From Pratylenchus scribneri (lineage: Eukaryota > Nematoda > Chromadorea > Rhabditida > Pratylenchidae), in NCBI GenBank assembly GCA_030063045.1, contig JAQSEB010000046.1, forward strand, positions 930,001 to 994,000: 64,000 bases of DNA, written 5' to 3'. Shown here piece after piece: positions 1 to 15,116 of this stretch. The notes beneath the pieces were generated by a model that searched no databases, was not told the DNA's origin, and saw only the letters and a list, made by a program, of their open reading frames with translations. The translations under genes and the position numbers were made by a program. The first letter of the stretch is position 1. The number at the start of each line of letters is the position of its first letter.

Positions 1-209
1 GCTATATGTACCTTGTATAATCTGTACCGTATAATATAATCGATCGATCAATCGATATTCGTAATACAGTTTCCATTGTAAATATTGTTTGGAAAATTAG
101 TATTTAAGCATGTTTTCATTCATTGTTAGTCATTTGTCATTTCCACAACCTACACAAACGCAATCCTACCCTACATAACAAAACCCACTATTTAGAAGAT
201 TATTCAACT
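1..209. other. 5' flank of the Ca2+ ATPase gene
   Basis: AT-rich sequence with a short palindromic cluster of CGATCGATC-type words around 40-57. No coding exon is visible. It probably carries the promoter and 5' UTR of the ATPase gene that starts at 210. Confidence 0.4.
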
Positions 210-4275
<4,066 letters not shown>

Positions 4276-4509
4276 TGCTATGATGAATATTATTGGATGG
4301 ATTATTGTCATATATTATTGTTGTACCATTTTTTCTTTTCTATGATTGTTTTACCATATATAAATATAAATTGTTGTATTGTAATTTGTAATGTAAAATG
4401 TTTTGAATAAATTATTGCTATATTTTGTTTTGTTTTTTTTAAACTTGTAATAAATGCGAAATTTATTTTTGTGAAAAAGTTTAAAAACCATTAAATTTTC
4501 AATAGAAGA

Positions 4510-6360
4510 ATGCAATTTTATATTTTGCCGCCGAATTCGGCTTCAGCAGAATTTTCATTAACCCCGACTGGTTTTTGTTTACTTCTTCTAATTGGAATTC
4601 CGATTTTTGCAATTTTATTTAAAATTGCCTTCATAATTTGCCGAATTTTCTTCTCAAAATTGCGCATTTTGCTATCACCTCTGCTTAATATTTACGATTT
4701 GGAGCATCCATCTAAACAAAGAAGAGGTTTAGGTATTTATTTATTAAATTTACATATTGATTTAATTTATTAAAGAATAACAAATCAAATCGGTGATTGA
4801 ATAATGGAAGCAAAATTAAATCCAATATTTGCTCGGCATTTGAGTTTGGGTGATTCGGCGACTTCACTTTTTAATTCCAATATTTTCGGTGAAATTCAAA
4901 TAATTATTGGATCCAACCATGGCCGATGCTATCAATTACCAATGAATCGATTTGATAAATTTGAATTAATTTATGGTTTAATTCAAATTAAATAAAAATT
5001 AAATTAATAAATTTTTTAGAAGACCCAAAACATCGGCAAATTATAGCAATTGGATTTTGGCCATTTTCTGCTGAAGAATTCATAAATCAGTCCAATAAAT
5101 TGAATCCAATAATTTGGCTTCATTTTCGCTCTTCCTCAATATCACTCTTCGAAATAGTCCGGAATGATTGCCAACAAACGCGGCTTATATTATTACGGGA
5201 ATTGACCACTGATCATTATGGATTTTGTCAAACATTTGCTGATTATATTAATGGAAGAATGTTCATTCCAGACCACGAGGTTAACAAAATTTATTCATAT
5301 ATTAAATTAGTTTATAAAATCACCGGTTTAGAATTAATATTTATTCTTAAACTTAAGTACGAATCGTTAAAAAATTAAATTTCAATCTTTTTAATAGCAA
5401 ATATAAACCACCATAATATTATTTTAATAAATTTTTGTTTTTAGGATACCATCAGTACTTTTCGAGTCCGATATCAAAATGGAGGCGAAACAATTATTCG
5501 ATTAGAGGAAGAATTTTTGAATAAGAAATTGGCAATGAAAGATGAAAATGCAATGTTTAAAGGAATGCTAATGGGAATTGAACCAGTGGAGAAAAGTAAT
5601 AAATTAAATTAACAATTTTATTGGAAGAAATCATTTTTTAGCTGATAATTGTGTTTTTCTTGCATTTGAGGACAGCACAATTTGCATATTCAATTGGCGA
5701 ACAAAACAATTGTTGGATGCGGTAATTAATTAATTTAAATAAATATAAAATTAATTTTAGTTAAAACATCCAAAACATTGTGAATTTCTTTGTTGGTCTT
5801 TGCTGCCTAAAACCAACACCAACCAAACATTGATTGCCATTTCGGTCATTGGGCAACTGTATTTGCTGAGTTATTTTGACAAAAATGAAACAAAAAATGA
5901 AATGCTTCGAGCCGAATGCATTATCAAAAAAAGCAAAGAGTTAGTTTAAATTAAATTTATTAATTTTATTATTCTCATAAAATAATTTTCAGCAATAATT
6001 TCAATTGTACTTCCATTGCCTTTCCCAAAAATAATCAAAATAATTATTTTCAACTTGGAGTTGGCCTCAAAAATGGAACTATTTTGGTCTGTTTTTTCCA
6101 TTAAAAATATTTCATTTTCCATCATCATCCAGATTTATTCATTACAATCCAATTCAAATTCGGCCAACGACCATTCACCGCCTCGATGGTCCCATCAATT
6201 ATTGGCTCAATGCGAAAATGCACATTCCAATTCAATTCAATGCCTTCGATGGATCCCCCACCACCCAAAAGAAGCCTCCACAAATTCATTCGGACCAACA
6301 ATTTTATGTTCTGGTGGAGCCGATGAAAAGATTTCATTCTATGAATTTACCTCCTTTTAA
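4510..6360 (+). CDS. WD40-like protein, possibly GNB1L/ASA1 type
   Basis: Eight exons fit: 4510-4732, 4811-4975, 5020-5279, 5445-5595, 5642-5721, 5761-5939, 5993-6086 and 6133-6360, for 459 residues. The N terminus holds a hydrophobic stretch (about residues 17-45). The rest is beta-rich with WD40-like strands such as CVFLAFEDSTICIFNWRT and, near the end, a copy with AHSNSIQCLRW and SGGADEKISFYEF. That last strand recalls the final blade of GNB1L/ASA1, but the match is weak and another diverged WD protein is possible. Exon 2 must start after the AG inside ATGGAAG at 4804, because an in-frame TGA precedes that ATG. The gene begins about 100 bp after the ATPase poly(A) signal, a spacing seen in nematode operons. 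The TM-like N terminus is odd for a WD protein. Confidence 0.6.
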
Positions 6361-7100
6361 TTATTTTCCATCATCCAAAATTTACGAGTAAATTGCAATG
6401 TTTTTGTACTTTTTTTTTACCAATAATTGCCACTCAAATATATTATGATTCAAACATTTTTTGTTTACCATATTCCAATCCAATCTATTATTCACCATCC
6501 ATTATTAGTGGCATTTACATTTCCCATGGAAAAATAAAAATCATTTTTTTACTAATCACATGGTGGAGTTTATTTAAGTTTACGATATTTGCATTAAAAG
6601 GTCTGGGAAAATAGTAAAGAATAGCAATATGTATGGGAATGGATTTTGTTTTGACAAAAAGTATGAATTCTAAATGTCTTTTTTCATTGGAATTTGCAAT
6701 TTCCGTTTTATTGTGTATTCCGTGGGATTCTGATAATTTGATCCATTTTAATGGGTTAATTATTGGAATTGGTCCGTAGGCAAAGTATGAGCAAATGCCA
6801 AAAACTGTTTTTGGAGGGATGAAAGTCACGCAAACATTGTGGACAGAAAAAAAAGTCGAATCTTCAAATTAATTTGTGCACTTTTATATAGAAAATATTC
6901 TTTTTAATTAATTCATTCATTTTAATGGATTCGAATGGATGGCGATTGGAATTGGATGGGATAAAAATGGACAGAACAATAAATACATTAATTAATAATT
7001 TTGTTGGTATATTTTTATTTGGGCATTTATCATTCCTTCTTATTCTTATCCGTCCCCATATTATTTTCATTTCATCGTTCATTCATTCATTCATTCATTA
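6361..7100. other. Intergenic region between convergent genes
   Basis: About 740 bp between the 3' ends of the WD40-like gene (+) and the secreted-protein gene (-). It is AT-rich. The longest ORF is about 104 codons on the minus strand (6515-6829); it shows no signal peptide, no domain and no flanking splice pattern, so I did not call it. Confidence 0.4.
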
Positions 7101-7646
7101 TTATCGCCTCCGGAAAATGTTTGTATTGGAACAAAGGAATGCAACCAAAGATTCGGCGGAACCCGGTTTTGGAGTCCGTTTACGCTTCATCCTTGGCATT
7201 TTGGCACAAATACTTCGCATACGAGTGAATAATTCAGAATGAGAACGGCTCCGTCCACCAACGGTGGTCTTCATTGTTTTCTCCTCAGCATCTCTTTTGT
7301 CCATTTCCCGTTCATTTTCGTCTTCTTCTTCGGATTCATCCATTCCTTCTGATGGTACTAATAATTCATTCTTCAATTTTATTGCCTTTTTCCCAGTTCC
7401 CGGTAACAATAAAATGGAAATTGGCTGCTCCTGCTCCGTTGATCCATCAAATAGTTCATCGATGTGCCCTAAATTCAATGCAAATTTTTTGAATTTATTT
7501 AACTCATAAAAAGACTCACTTTCTTGTCTATTTGGGTATGTTCTGGCAGATGCCAATGTGAGGAGAATTAGGATGAAAAAATGAAAGAAAATCATGGGAA
7601 TAAAAGGCCGAGAAAGACGGCAAATTTTCTGCTGCTGGTCATTCAT
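7101..7646 (-). CDS. Putative secreted precursor-like protein
   Basis: The open frame runs 182 codons, but a strong GTGAGT donor and a TTTAG acceptor mark a 51-nt intron (7469-7519) that happens to be a multiple of three. Exons are 7646-7520 and 7468-7101, giving 164 residues. After a short polar lead the N terminus has a hydrophobic run (PMIFFHFFILILLTLASA) that looks like a signal peptide or anchor. Then come an acidic Glu/Asp block and a basic C-terminal part with dibasic sites (DKR, KRKR) and only two cysteines after the signal. The architecture suggests a processed precursor, but no known neuropeptide family signature is present. Its neighbours give no functional hint. A type II membrane protein is an alternative. 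Confidence 0.5.
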   Translation of the reverse strand: MNDQQQKICRLSRPFIPMIFFHFFILILLTLASARTYPNRQESESFYELNKFKKFALNLGHIDELFDGSTEQEQPISILLLPGTGKKAIKLKNELLVPSEGMDESEEEDENEREMDKRDAEEKTMKTTVGGRSRSHSELFTRMRSICAKMPRMKRKRTPKPGSAESLVAFLCSNTNIFRRR

Positions 7647-9782
7647 TTATTTCAAATGCAAATATTGTTGCTAAAATTAATAATAAATTGGCCAAGTTTA
7701 TATCTGGGAATAGGAATTTGAATTTAAGAAAAATTGATAATTGAATATTCGTGGGAAAATTGCTGGAACAAAATTGAAAGATACTTAATGTTTTTCATTT
7801 ATGGAATCTAATTGAGAGAAAAAGGTAAATTTTGCAACTGACGGAATTAGTTAATGAGGCAGGGGAAATTAATACGTAATTACCGCTTTTGGTTTTGGCC
7901 GGATAAATAATTTATTTATAAATGGAGAAGACTGGCCAATGGCCAATTTACATTTTCCGTTTTTGTTAATCCAAATTCGTCTCGTGGTTTTTTGAAAAAT
8001 TATCAACAAACATAGAAAAATGGGATTCTGTTTTATTTATAATTTTGTAAAGAATTCAGGGAAAAGAGTTGGCATCTAAAAATGGGTCTTTGCTCTTTGA
8101 TGATGCCTTCAGGCAGGGTTATTTGCGGTAATAATTGGCAGGAAAAGAATTCAGAATGGAAAGTGAATGAAATTTCGAGTAAAAAATGAAATTGGTTTGG
8201 AAATGTAATCCCTCCAAATCCAGCCATGGGTTTTGCTTTCCACGAATGGCCTCGGGGCCATTTGGGACGTATTTCCGTCAGTAGCCATCCAAAAGGCACC
8301 ACTTGGAATTAGAATTGAGCAACAGAATGAGGAGGAAAGGCCAAATTAAAATTGGAGAAACCATTTTGAATGCTAGTCTCACGCAAAGGGTATAAAATGA
8401 AGAATTGCATCCACCATCAAAGCATGCTATGCTGCTAATAACCTACCAAAACTAATCAAGAAAAGGTGGGTGGAAATGGAATTGGGATTTGGTTTTGGCA
8501 TCAAATTAGCAGCACTAAAAAAGAATTTAAATTGGATTGGAGGATATTTTTGGGATTTCGGCATTTGCACAAATGATTTTTGATTTTTGGAATTTCTGTG
8601 GCAGACGAAAAGGTGAAAAAAATTTCATCTCACATCACTGATGATATTCAGCAGACCACCCAAAAGATATATTCCATTCTCATTGAGAATTGGATGGATG
8701 ACTCTTCCAAACCATTTCCCCGAGGACTAATTAGCATCATCATTGGCCCAGCCAAATATAGACAAACAAAATTAAATTAATTTCTGATATTTGCGTGCAA
8801 AATGATGATTAAAGGACGGTGAAATATCAAATAAATGGAATGATTTATGAATTCGATTTGAATTTGGGCACACAAAAACGCAAATCACGGCAACTTTTAA
8901 AATTCCGAAAATAATAATAAAAATATCTTGTGGACTTTACGTAATACCGACCTCCTCCAATTCACTAAAATGTCAGCCTAAATTCAAATAAATCGAATGA
9001 ATTTTTAATTGTAGCAGCTGGGTCTATTTCATCGTTCCCTCCCGAGGGGCACTGTCTCCAACTCTCGTCATAAAGTTGCGCCCATTTCCAAATTGCCTGT
9101 TTATTTAGATGATTGTCCACTTCCAACTTTTAATGATAACTTTTCCCCCTATTATTTACAATTAAATATACTCTCATTATTCAGTACTCATATGACACCG
9201 TAAGACCCGAATAAAATGCTAATTAAGTATTTTCGATTAATAAAATATTTTTGACAAATTTATCTAATTTAAGAGAAAATTCCTGAATGAGAAACAACAA
9301 CAGTGATTAAAAAAAGGGGATTTATGTCAAAATCATTTAGGTAATAATCGGGATTGATTGAAAATTGAGAGTTGAAATAAATTTGGACAAGCATGTCCTC
9401 ATAATTGGATGTCTGTTTATTTAATTTGTTCTTCTTTCTTCTTCCATTTATTCTCCTTTGAACATCAACCAGACACGCGGGCTTTCGATGTATCCTGAAA
9501 TCATTTTTTAAATAGCTAAAAATTATTATTTATTGATATAATGGGAAGGGTAAATATATTAAATTGATATTTTAAATCCTTTGGAAATTTTTGCAAATAC
9601 AAAAATAATAAAAAATCTTTATTTTATTGAGATCGAAATGGAAATGGAAAAATATAAAAAAAGGGATTTGGCACTCTTCAATATTTCTTTGACTTATTTT
9701 AGCCTCGGCAATACCTCATTTTCCTGTCTGAAATTGTTGTTTAGATTTATTTCATTAGTAAATAAAATTTGGAAAATAAGTC
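7647..9782. other. Gene-poor 2.1-kb interval
   Basis: AT-rich sequence upstream of the secreted-protein gene and downstream of the zinc-finger gene. Two modest ORFs occur (8033-8302 minus, 89 codons; 8580-8780 plus, 66 codons). Neither has a recognisable domain, and their composition matches the surrounding non-coding DNA. I see no RNA gene or repeat array here. Confidence 0.4.
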
Positions 9783-11643
9783 TTAGCCCGAAGCATTTTG
9801 CTGGCTATCGACTTTCAATTTAAATAAAATAAAAAAAAATAATTTTATTGGCAGTGGATGAAAAAAAAGGAAGAACACAGGAAATGATCTTCCACTCCAA
9901 CCTGTATTAAATTCAGAGGAGAGATATCCTCCATGGTCAATAAGCATATGATTCTTCAAATCGCCCCATTCACTTTGCTTTTGTTGGCAAATTGTGCATA
10001 AATAACCGTGTTCATCCTTCCGATGTTCCTCCATATTCAAAAAACGATTGCATTTAAAGTCGCAAATTTTGCACTCAAATTTGATGATCCCCGTATGAAT
10101 TCTTTCATGCGTTGTTACCTTTAAATAATATTTAAATTAAATTAATTTCGCACATTTATTACGGCTGTTTCGGTGATGAAAAGTTCTTCACAAAAATGAC
10201 ATTGATAAGTTTTCGTAAAAACGTGAGACATTTTCTTGTGTTTTCGTAATTTGCGCGGAGTCAAAAATTTTTGATTGCAAAGATTGCATTTGAACCCGGA
10301 TTGTTGGCCACGATGGAATTTGGCCCGATGATTGTACAATCGAAGTTCATCGCACATATTTTTGATTGGAGTGCATTCGAAACAAACATATAACTAAAAA
10401 TATTAATTAAATTAATTAATTATTAAAATATTTACCATTTCACAAAGATGATTCGGCAATTCTTCTTTGCTTGGCACTGCTTTAAAGCATTTCAGGCATT
10501 GGACCCATTCATTGCATTCCGGATGCTTTTTTGCAATATGCTTCTTCAGCGAATATTCATTTTTGTAACGTTTGTCACAGAATGGACATTGCGGAGAGAT
10601 CTTCTTTTTGTAAATTCGTTTTGGCTGATAAAGAACTCCATAACGGTCAAATCGAGCTGGGATTCCTCCAGTCAACTCTCCGGGAAGAGGAATCCTAAAA
10701 TTAATTTATAATTAGAATATAATTTGGAGATTAAATAATAGGATTTTTAAGCAATTAATACATATTCGAAGTTTAAAATTTTCCATTTCTTTGTAAAGTC
10801 CCGTTTTGTATTATATTAAATTAAAATCAAACTAACTCAGTAACATCGACTTCATATTTCGATGCATCCAAATCTTCTTGAGGAGGAATGAAGCCTCCAC
10901 TGATAATTTCGTCCATTCTGTTTGTCTCCAATTCTTCTTTCCTCTGCTTAATCATTTCTTCTTCTTGTTGGATTTCATAAGCCAAATATTCAATCGGATG
11001 TTTGTCACGTAAATGTCTTTCATAAAGATGCTTCTCCAGAAAACGATTCTTGCAAATTCGACATCGCACCTTATTAGGTGAATATTAATCAATTTAATAG
11101 TTTATCGGAATTATAATCAACCATCTTTGATCGAATTAATTTGCGAATTTCCGAAGGCTTTGTCGGATGTGCAACAGCGCCAGCGATTTCATCCGTACTT
11201 TGAGTGCGTATGACCAATGGAACTGGCTTTATTACGATCACATTGTTACCTTAAATTTTTTATGATGGATAAATTAAAATTCATCTTTTACCATTGCAAA
11301 GTGGATGGGACGTAGAAGGCCGAATTGATTTTTCACTATCGGTTGTTTGAGGAGGCCGTGAAGCACTCCAAAACGAAAATGATCCATTGATTGGGGCGCC
11401 AGATTCGTTCAAAACAATTCTTTGCTTTGATTTAGAACCACATCCATTATTCAATAATTGAACAGTTTCACCGACACCATCGATACGTCTCTGAAGTTTA
11501 TATTAGTTTTTTAATTTTTAAATTCAAATAACCTTTGTATATTTAATCCTTTTCTCTTCCTTTTCCTGTTCAAGTGCCAACTTAAGTTTTTTACGTAATT
11601 CTATGCAGTTTGGTGTCGTCCGAATAGTCATTGTTTTGCTCAT
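9783..11643 (-). CDS. mep-1: C2H2 zinc-finger protein, MEP-1-like
   Basis: Eight exons: 11643-11533, 11490-11292, 11249-11122, 11069-10837, 10694-10436, 10393-10163, 10118-9902 and 9811-9783, for 468 residues. Fingers are visible as CRICKNRF..H..H, CPFCDKRYKNEYSLKKH, CNLCNQKFLTPRKLRKHKK, CHFCEELF, CKICDFKCNRF and CTICQQKQSEWGDLKNH. Linking segments such as GGFIPPQ, LTGGIPARFDRYG and FTKTYQCHFCEE are those I know from nematode MEP-1. MEP-1 is a nuclear Mi-2 partner that represses germline genes in soma and works with the MOG proteins. C. elegans MEP-1 is longer, about 870 residues, so the N-terminal part is missing or lies in exons I did not find. A 3' splice acceptor (TTTTTAG) sits three bases before the ATG, which suits SL trans-splicing or a 5'-UTR intron. 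Confidence 0.85.
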
Positions 11644-12580
11644 AATCTAAAAATATAATTTAATTATTAAAGTGATTATGGCAAAAAAGGCAATAAACCA
11701 TGCTCGCTCCTACTTTCTTTAAATCCTAGCACCAATACACACACCATAACTATAACTATCTAACTTTATTAGCTAGTACTTAGTATATTTGGCTATAAAG
11801 TACGGAAAGGGAAAGTTAGCTTAGCTGTAGCTGCAGTGTAGCTGTTTTAGCTGAGCAGTGAGCACTGAGCTGCTTATCCTATTTCTTATGCTTATGCTTG
11901 CTTATGCATTATGCTTTGCTTTTACTTTTATTTATTTCTCAATAAAAAATCTTACATGACCACAGCCACGGTGTGTGTAGAAAAGAAAGAGAAACTAGAA
12001 ATAGAACAATAAAGGAAGTGAGAAAGAGCTGCAAATAAGACAATATAAAATAGGCAAGGCATGTAGGCATAGGCATGGTTGGTTTGGTATTTGGTTTTTT
12101 TCGTTTTCCGAATTTCCGTTTTCATGGTTTTTCATGAATACTTTTACGACTATGATGACTAGGTATAGGTATAGTTATATGCTGATATCTTATTAGTCCT
12201 AGCCCTGGCTATTTTAGGACTTAATAAGGCTATAGTAGATCAAATAAATTCTTAAAATACAGATACAAAAAACCTAAAAAAAGAGAGGTGATTTTTCGAA
12301 AAAAAACCATTAAAATGATGATGATGGATTTTATGTAAAATTTCACAGCAATGGATTATTTTTGAGTTAAATTAAAATTGGTGCTAAATTGTGATGAATG
12401 ATGATAAATGATGGTTTGTGGGTAAATGTAGGTATATGAATGATGAATCATTAATCTGTGAAAAATATTCTTGAGCTTTTTAATTAATGAATTACAAATG
12501 ACGTCGAGCTATTAAATCTCCAAATTTTCTTTTCAGCTAATTTATCTTTAAAAACACAAAAAGATTTTGGTATTATCTCA
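11644..12580. promoter_or_regulatory. Shared divergent promoter region, MEP-1-like and P0 genes
   Basis: About 940 bp between two divergently transcribed genes. At 11810-11880 it has a dense run of AGCT/GCTG words, and further on short palindrome-like AT stretches. A TTTTCAG acceptor at 12530-12536 upstream of the P0 start implies a leader intron or an SL trans-splice site. No coding exon is recognisable. Confidence 0.4.
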
Positions 12581-13759
12581 ATGGGGCGAGAAGACAGAAC
12601 AACATGGAAAGCGAATTATTTCACCAGAATTATCGTGAGTACATTCTTACTTACGCATTTATTAATTAAAATCAATTAACAGAACCTTTTTGACGAGTAC
12701 CCAAAATGTCTTCTGGTCGGTGTTGACAATGTTGGATCGAAACAAATGCAAGAAATTCGTCAAGCAATGCGAGGTTATTTTATGTTTAATGGAAAAAATA
12801 ACAAATGAATATAGGACATGGTGAAATTTTGATGGGCAAAAACACAATGATTCGTAAAGCAATTCGTGGCCACCTATCCAAGAATCCGCTTCTTGAAAAA
12901 CTTCTTCCTTACATTGTCGGCAATGTGGGATTTGTCTTCACCAATGAGGATTTGGGAGACATTCGCAAGAAGCTATTGGAGAACAAACGAGTAAGAATTA
13001 ATTTATCCTCATTTAAATCTCATTCTTTTTAGGGAGCACCAGCTAAAGCCGGGGCAGTTGCACCCTGCGATGTTAGACTCGAACCACAGAACACGGGAAT
13101 GGGCCCAGAGAAGACTTCATTCTTCCAAGCATTGCAAATTCCAACAAAAATTTCGCGAGGAACAATTGAAATTTTGAATGAGGTTCATATCATCAAGGTG
13201 GGCGAGAAAGTCGGTGCTTCTGAGGCTGCTTTGCTCAACATGTTGAACATCCAACCATTCTCTTATGGACTTGCCGTGCAACAGGTTTCACTTTTTATTC
13301 GCATTATTAAACTATAAACTTATATAATCAAAAGGTGTATGACGCTGGTGCGATTTACTCGCCCGAAGTGCTTGATGTGACCCAAGACGATCTTCGTGCC
13401 CGTTTCATGCAAGGAGTTGCAACGGTTGCTGCCGTTTCGCTGGGAATTGGCTATCCAACAAAGGCTTCGGCACCGCATCTCGTTGCCAACGTTTTCAAAC
13501 GATTGTTGGCTGTTGCCGCGGAGACGGAAGTCACATTCAAAGAAGCCGAGAAAGTGCCAATTTTTCCATAAATTTAAATAATTTTTTGTATTGATAGATC
13601 AAAGAATATTTGGCTGACCCATCGAAATTTGCAGCAGCTGTCGCCGCATCTGCGCCACCAACCGCAGCCGCAGAAACTAAGAAAGAAGCTACTCCGGCAA
13701 AGAAGGAAGAAGAAAAAGAAGAATCGGATGAGGACATGGGCTTTGGCTTATTTGACTAA
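12581..13759 (+). CDS. rpa-0: 60S acidic ribosomal protein P0 (uL10)
   Basis: Scaffold of the ribosomal stalk: it binds the GTPase-associated region of 28S rRNA and anchors the P1/P2 dimers. Exons: 12581-12634, 12683-12773, 12815-12990, 13033-13284, 13335-13553 and 13598-13759, giving 317 residues, the usual length of animal P0. Diagnostic segments are [13 protein letters not shown] at the start, [37 protein letters not shown] and the shared stalk tail ending [15 protein letters not shown] and a CIP2A-like gene follow on the same strand at short distances. Confidence 0.98.
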
Positions 13760-14011
13760 AAAGTTGGAAAAATTGATGAAAAGTATCAATCATCAAATAT
13801 GTTGCACTTTTCGTTTGATGATCAATTTATATTGTTGATTGATTGATTGATAAATATCTTTGTTAATATTTTAATATTTATTCATGAAAAGCAGTTCATC
13901 ATTTCTGTTTAATATTATGCTATAAAATATTATTAATTTTATATTAAAACAGGGTCATCATACATATTATTTTTTCTTGTCAACTTCAAATAATCAAACC
14001 CATCGACGACA

Positions 14012-14732
14012 ATGTTGATTTATAAGGACATCTTCACGGGTAAATAATAATCATTAAATAAATATCAATTATTTTATTAAAGAGGATGAATTGGCTTCGG
14101 ATTCATTCCCAACAAAACTTGTTGACGATTTGATTTATGAATTCAAAGGACGTCATGTTGTGCGAAAAGAAGGAGATGTTGCTTTGGATGGAGCCAACCC
14201 TTCAGCGGAAGAAATGGACGAGGGCACCGAAGAACATGTGGAAAGAGGAATTGACTTTGTCCTCAACCATCGTTTGCAGGAGATGAATTGCTATGAAATA
14301 AATTATTTAAAATAAAATTAATAATGATTTATTTTAAGGATCAAGCAACATTCAAAGGATACATCAAGGACTTTATGAAAAAAGTCATTGAACATATGCA
14401 AAAGGAGGGGAAATCGCAAGAGGAAATTGACACATTCAAGAAGAAGATACAAGCCTGGGTTGTGTCATTGCTCAACAAGGACCGCTTCAAAAACTTGGCA
14501 TTCTTCATTGGTATATATTAAAAGGATTTACGACTAAATTTTAAGTATATTTTAGGAGAGAATATGGCTGAAGGAAAGGGCGAGGGCCAAGTGGCAATTG
14601 TTGAATATCGCCAAGAGGTAAAATTAATTATAATTAGTAATTGATTGATGAATATTTACTAAATTTCAGGGCACTGAGGAAGTTCCAACACTAATGCTTG
14701 TCAAAGAAGCACTCTCTGTTGAGAAATGTTGA
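14012..14732 (+). CDS. tct-1: Translationally controlled tumour protein (TCTP)
   Basis: Small conserved cytosolic growth and Ca2+-binding protein. Exons: 14012-14039, 14083-14297, 14339-14510, 14556-14617 and 14670-14732, giving 179 residues. The N terminus MLIYKDIFT, the segment LVDDLIYEFKGRHVVRKEG, FKNLAFFIGENMAEG and the end PTLMLVKEA..EKC match TCTP throughout. The intron between exons 2 and 3 has no GT, and no usable GC, at the place where protein conservation requires the donor. Splicing after GAA at 14297 (an AT-AG intron) keeps MNCYE|DQATFKGY intact. Without splicing the frame stops at 14313. The gene lies 250 bp after P0 on the same strand. Confidence 0.95.
14298..14338 (+). other. 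Non-canonical (AT-AG) intron in TCTP
   Basis: The 41-nt interval begins ATAAAT and ends TTTTAAG. No GT occurs between the CGTTTGCAG of exon 2 and the acceptor. The flanking exon ends join in frame and restore the conserved TCTP sequence only if the cut falls right after GAA. A one-base change of a former GTAAAT donor to ATAAAT would explain it, as would a sequencing error. Confidence 0.6.
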
Positions 14733-15116
14733 AGAAGGAATCAAGAAGGAAGAATTGACATTTGGATATGGAATGATAAAAGATATCCGACTGAATTGTT
14801 TATTTTAAAAAAGTTCCATTTGTTATAATTTTTGGTTGACAAGCGATAAACACGTTAACAAAAAAAACATTTCATTTATATGATATATTTATTATTATTT
14901 ACATATATTTGCTTATTCATGAATAATAGAAAAATGTATTCTTTTCCCTCTCCTAATCTTTAGCATACTTCAATCGGACTTGATGATTCTTCTTTATTTG
15001 TTTTATTGGTCAAGTGGACGGACCAAAGAAACTTACAAAGCATTCAATCGATTTTATTTTGTAAACATTCAATGAAGCAACAAAAATGCAAGGATAAATT
15101 GTATTGATTATTCATA

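Noticed and set aside
4804..4995. ATG at 4804 as the start of a separate small gene
   Set aside because: The frame continues exon 1 of the WD40-like gene if the AG at 4809-4810 is the acceptor; a TGA just before the ATG is then intronic.
6515..6829. 104-codon minus-strand ORF between convergent genes
   Set aside because: No domain, no splice signals and AT-rich composition typical of spacer DNA.
10695..10836. Apparent frame break between zinc-finger exons 4 and 5
   Set aside because: Using the donor GA|GTTAG at 10836 instead of the next GT restores the frame and the conserved sequence.
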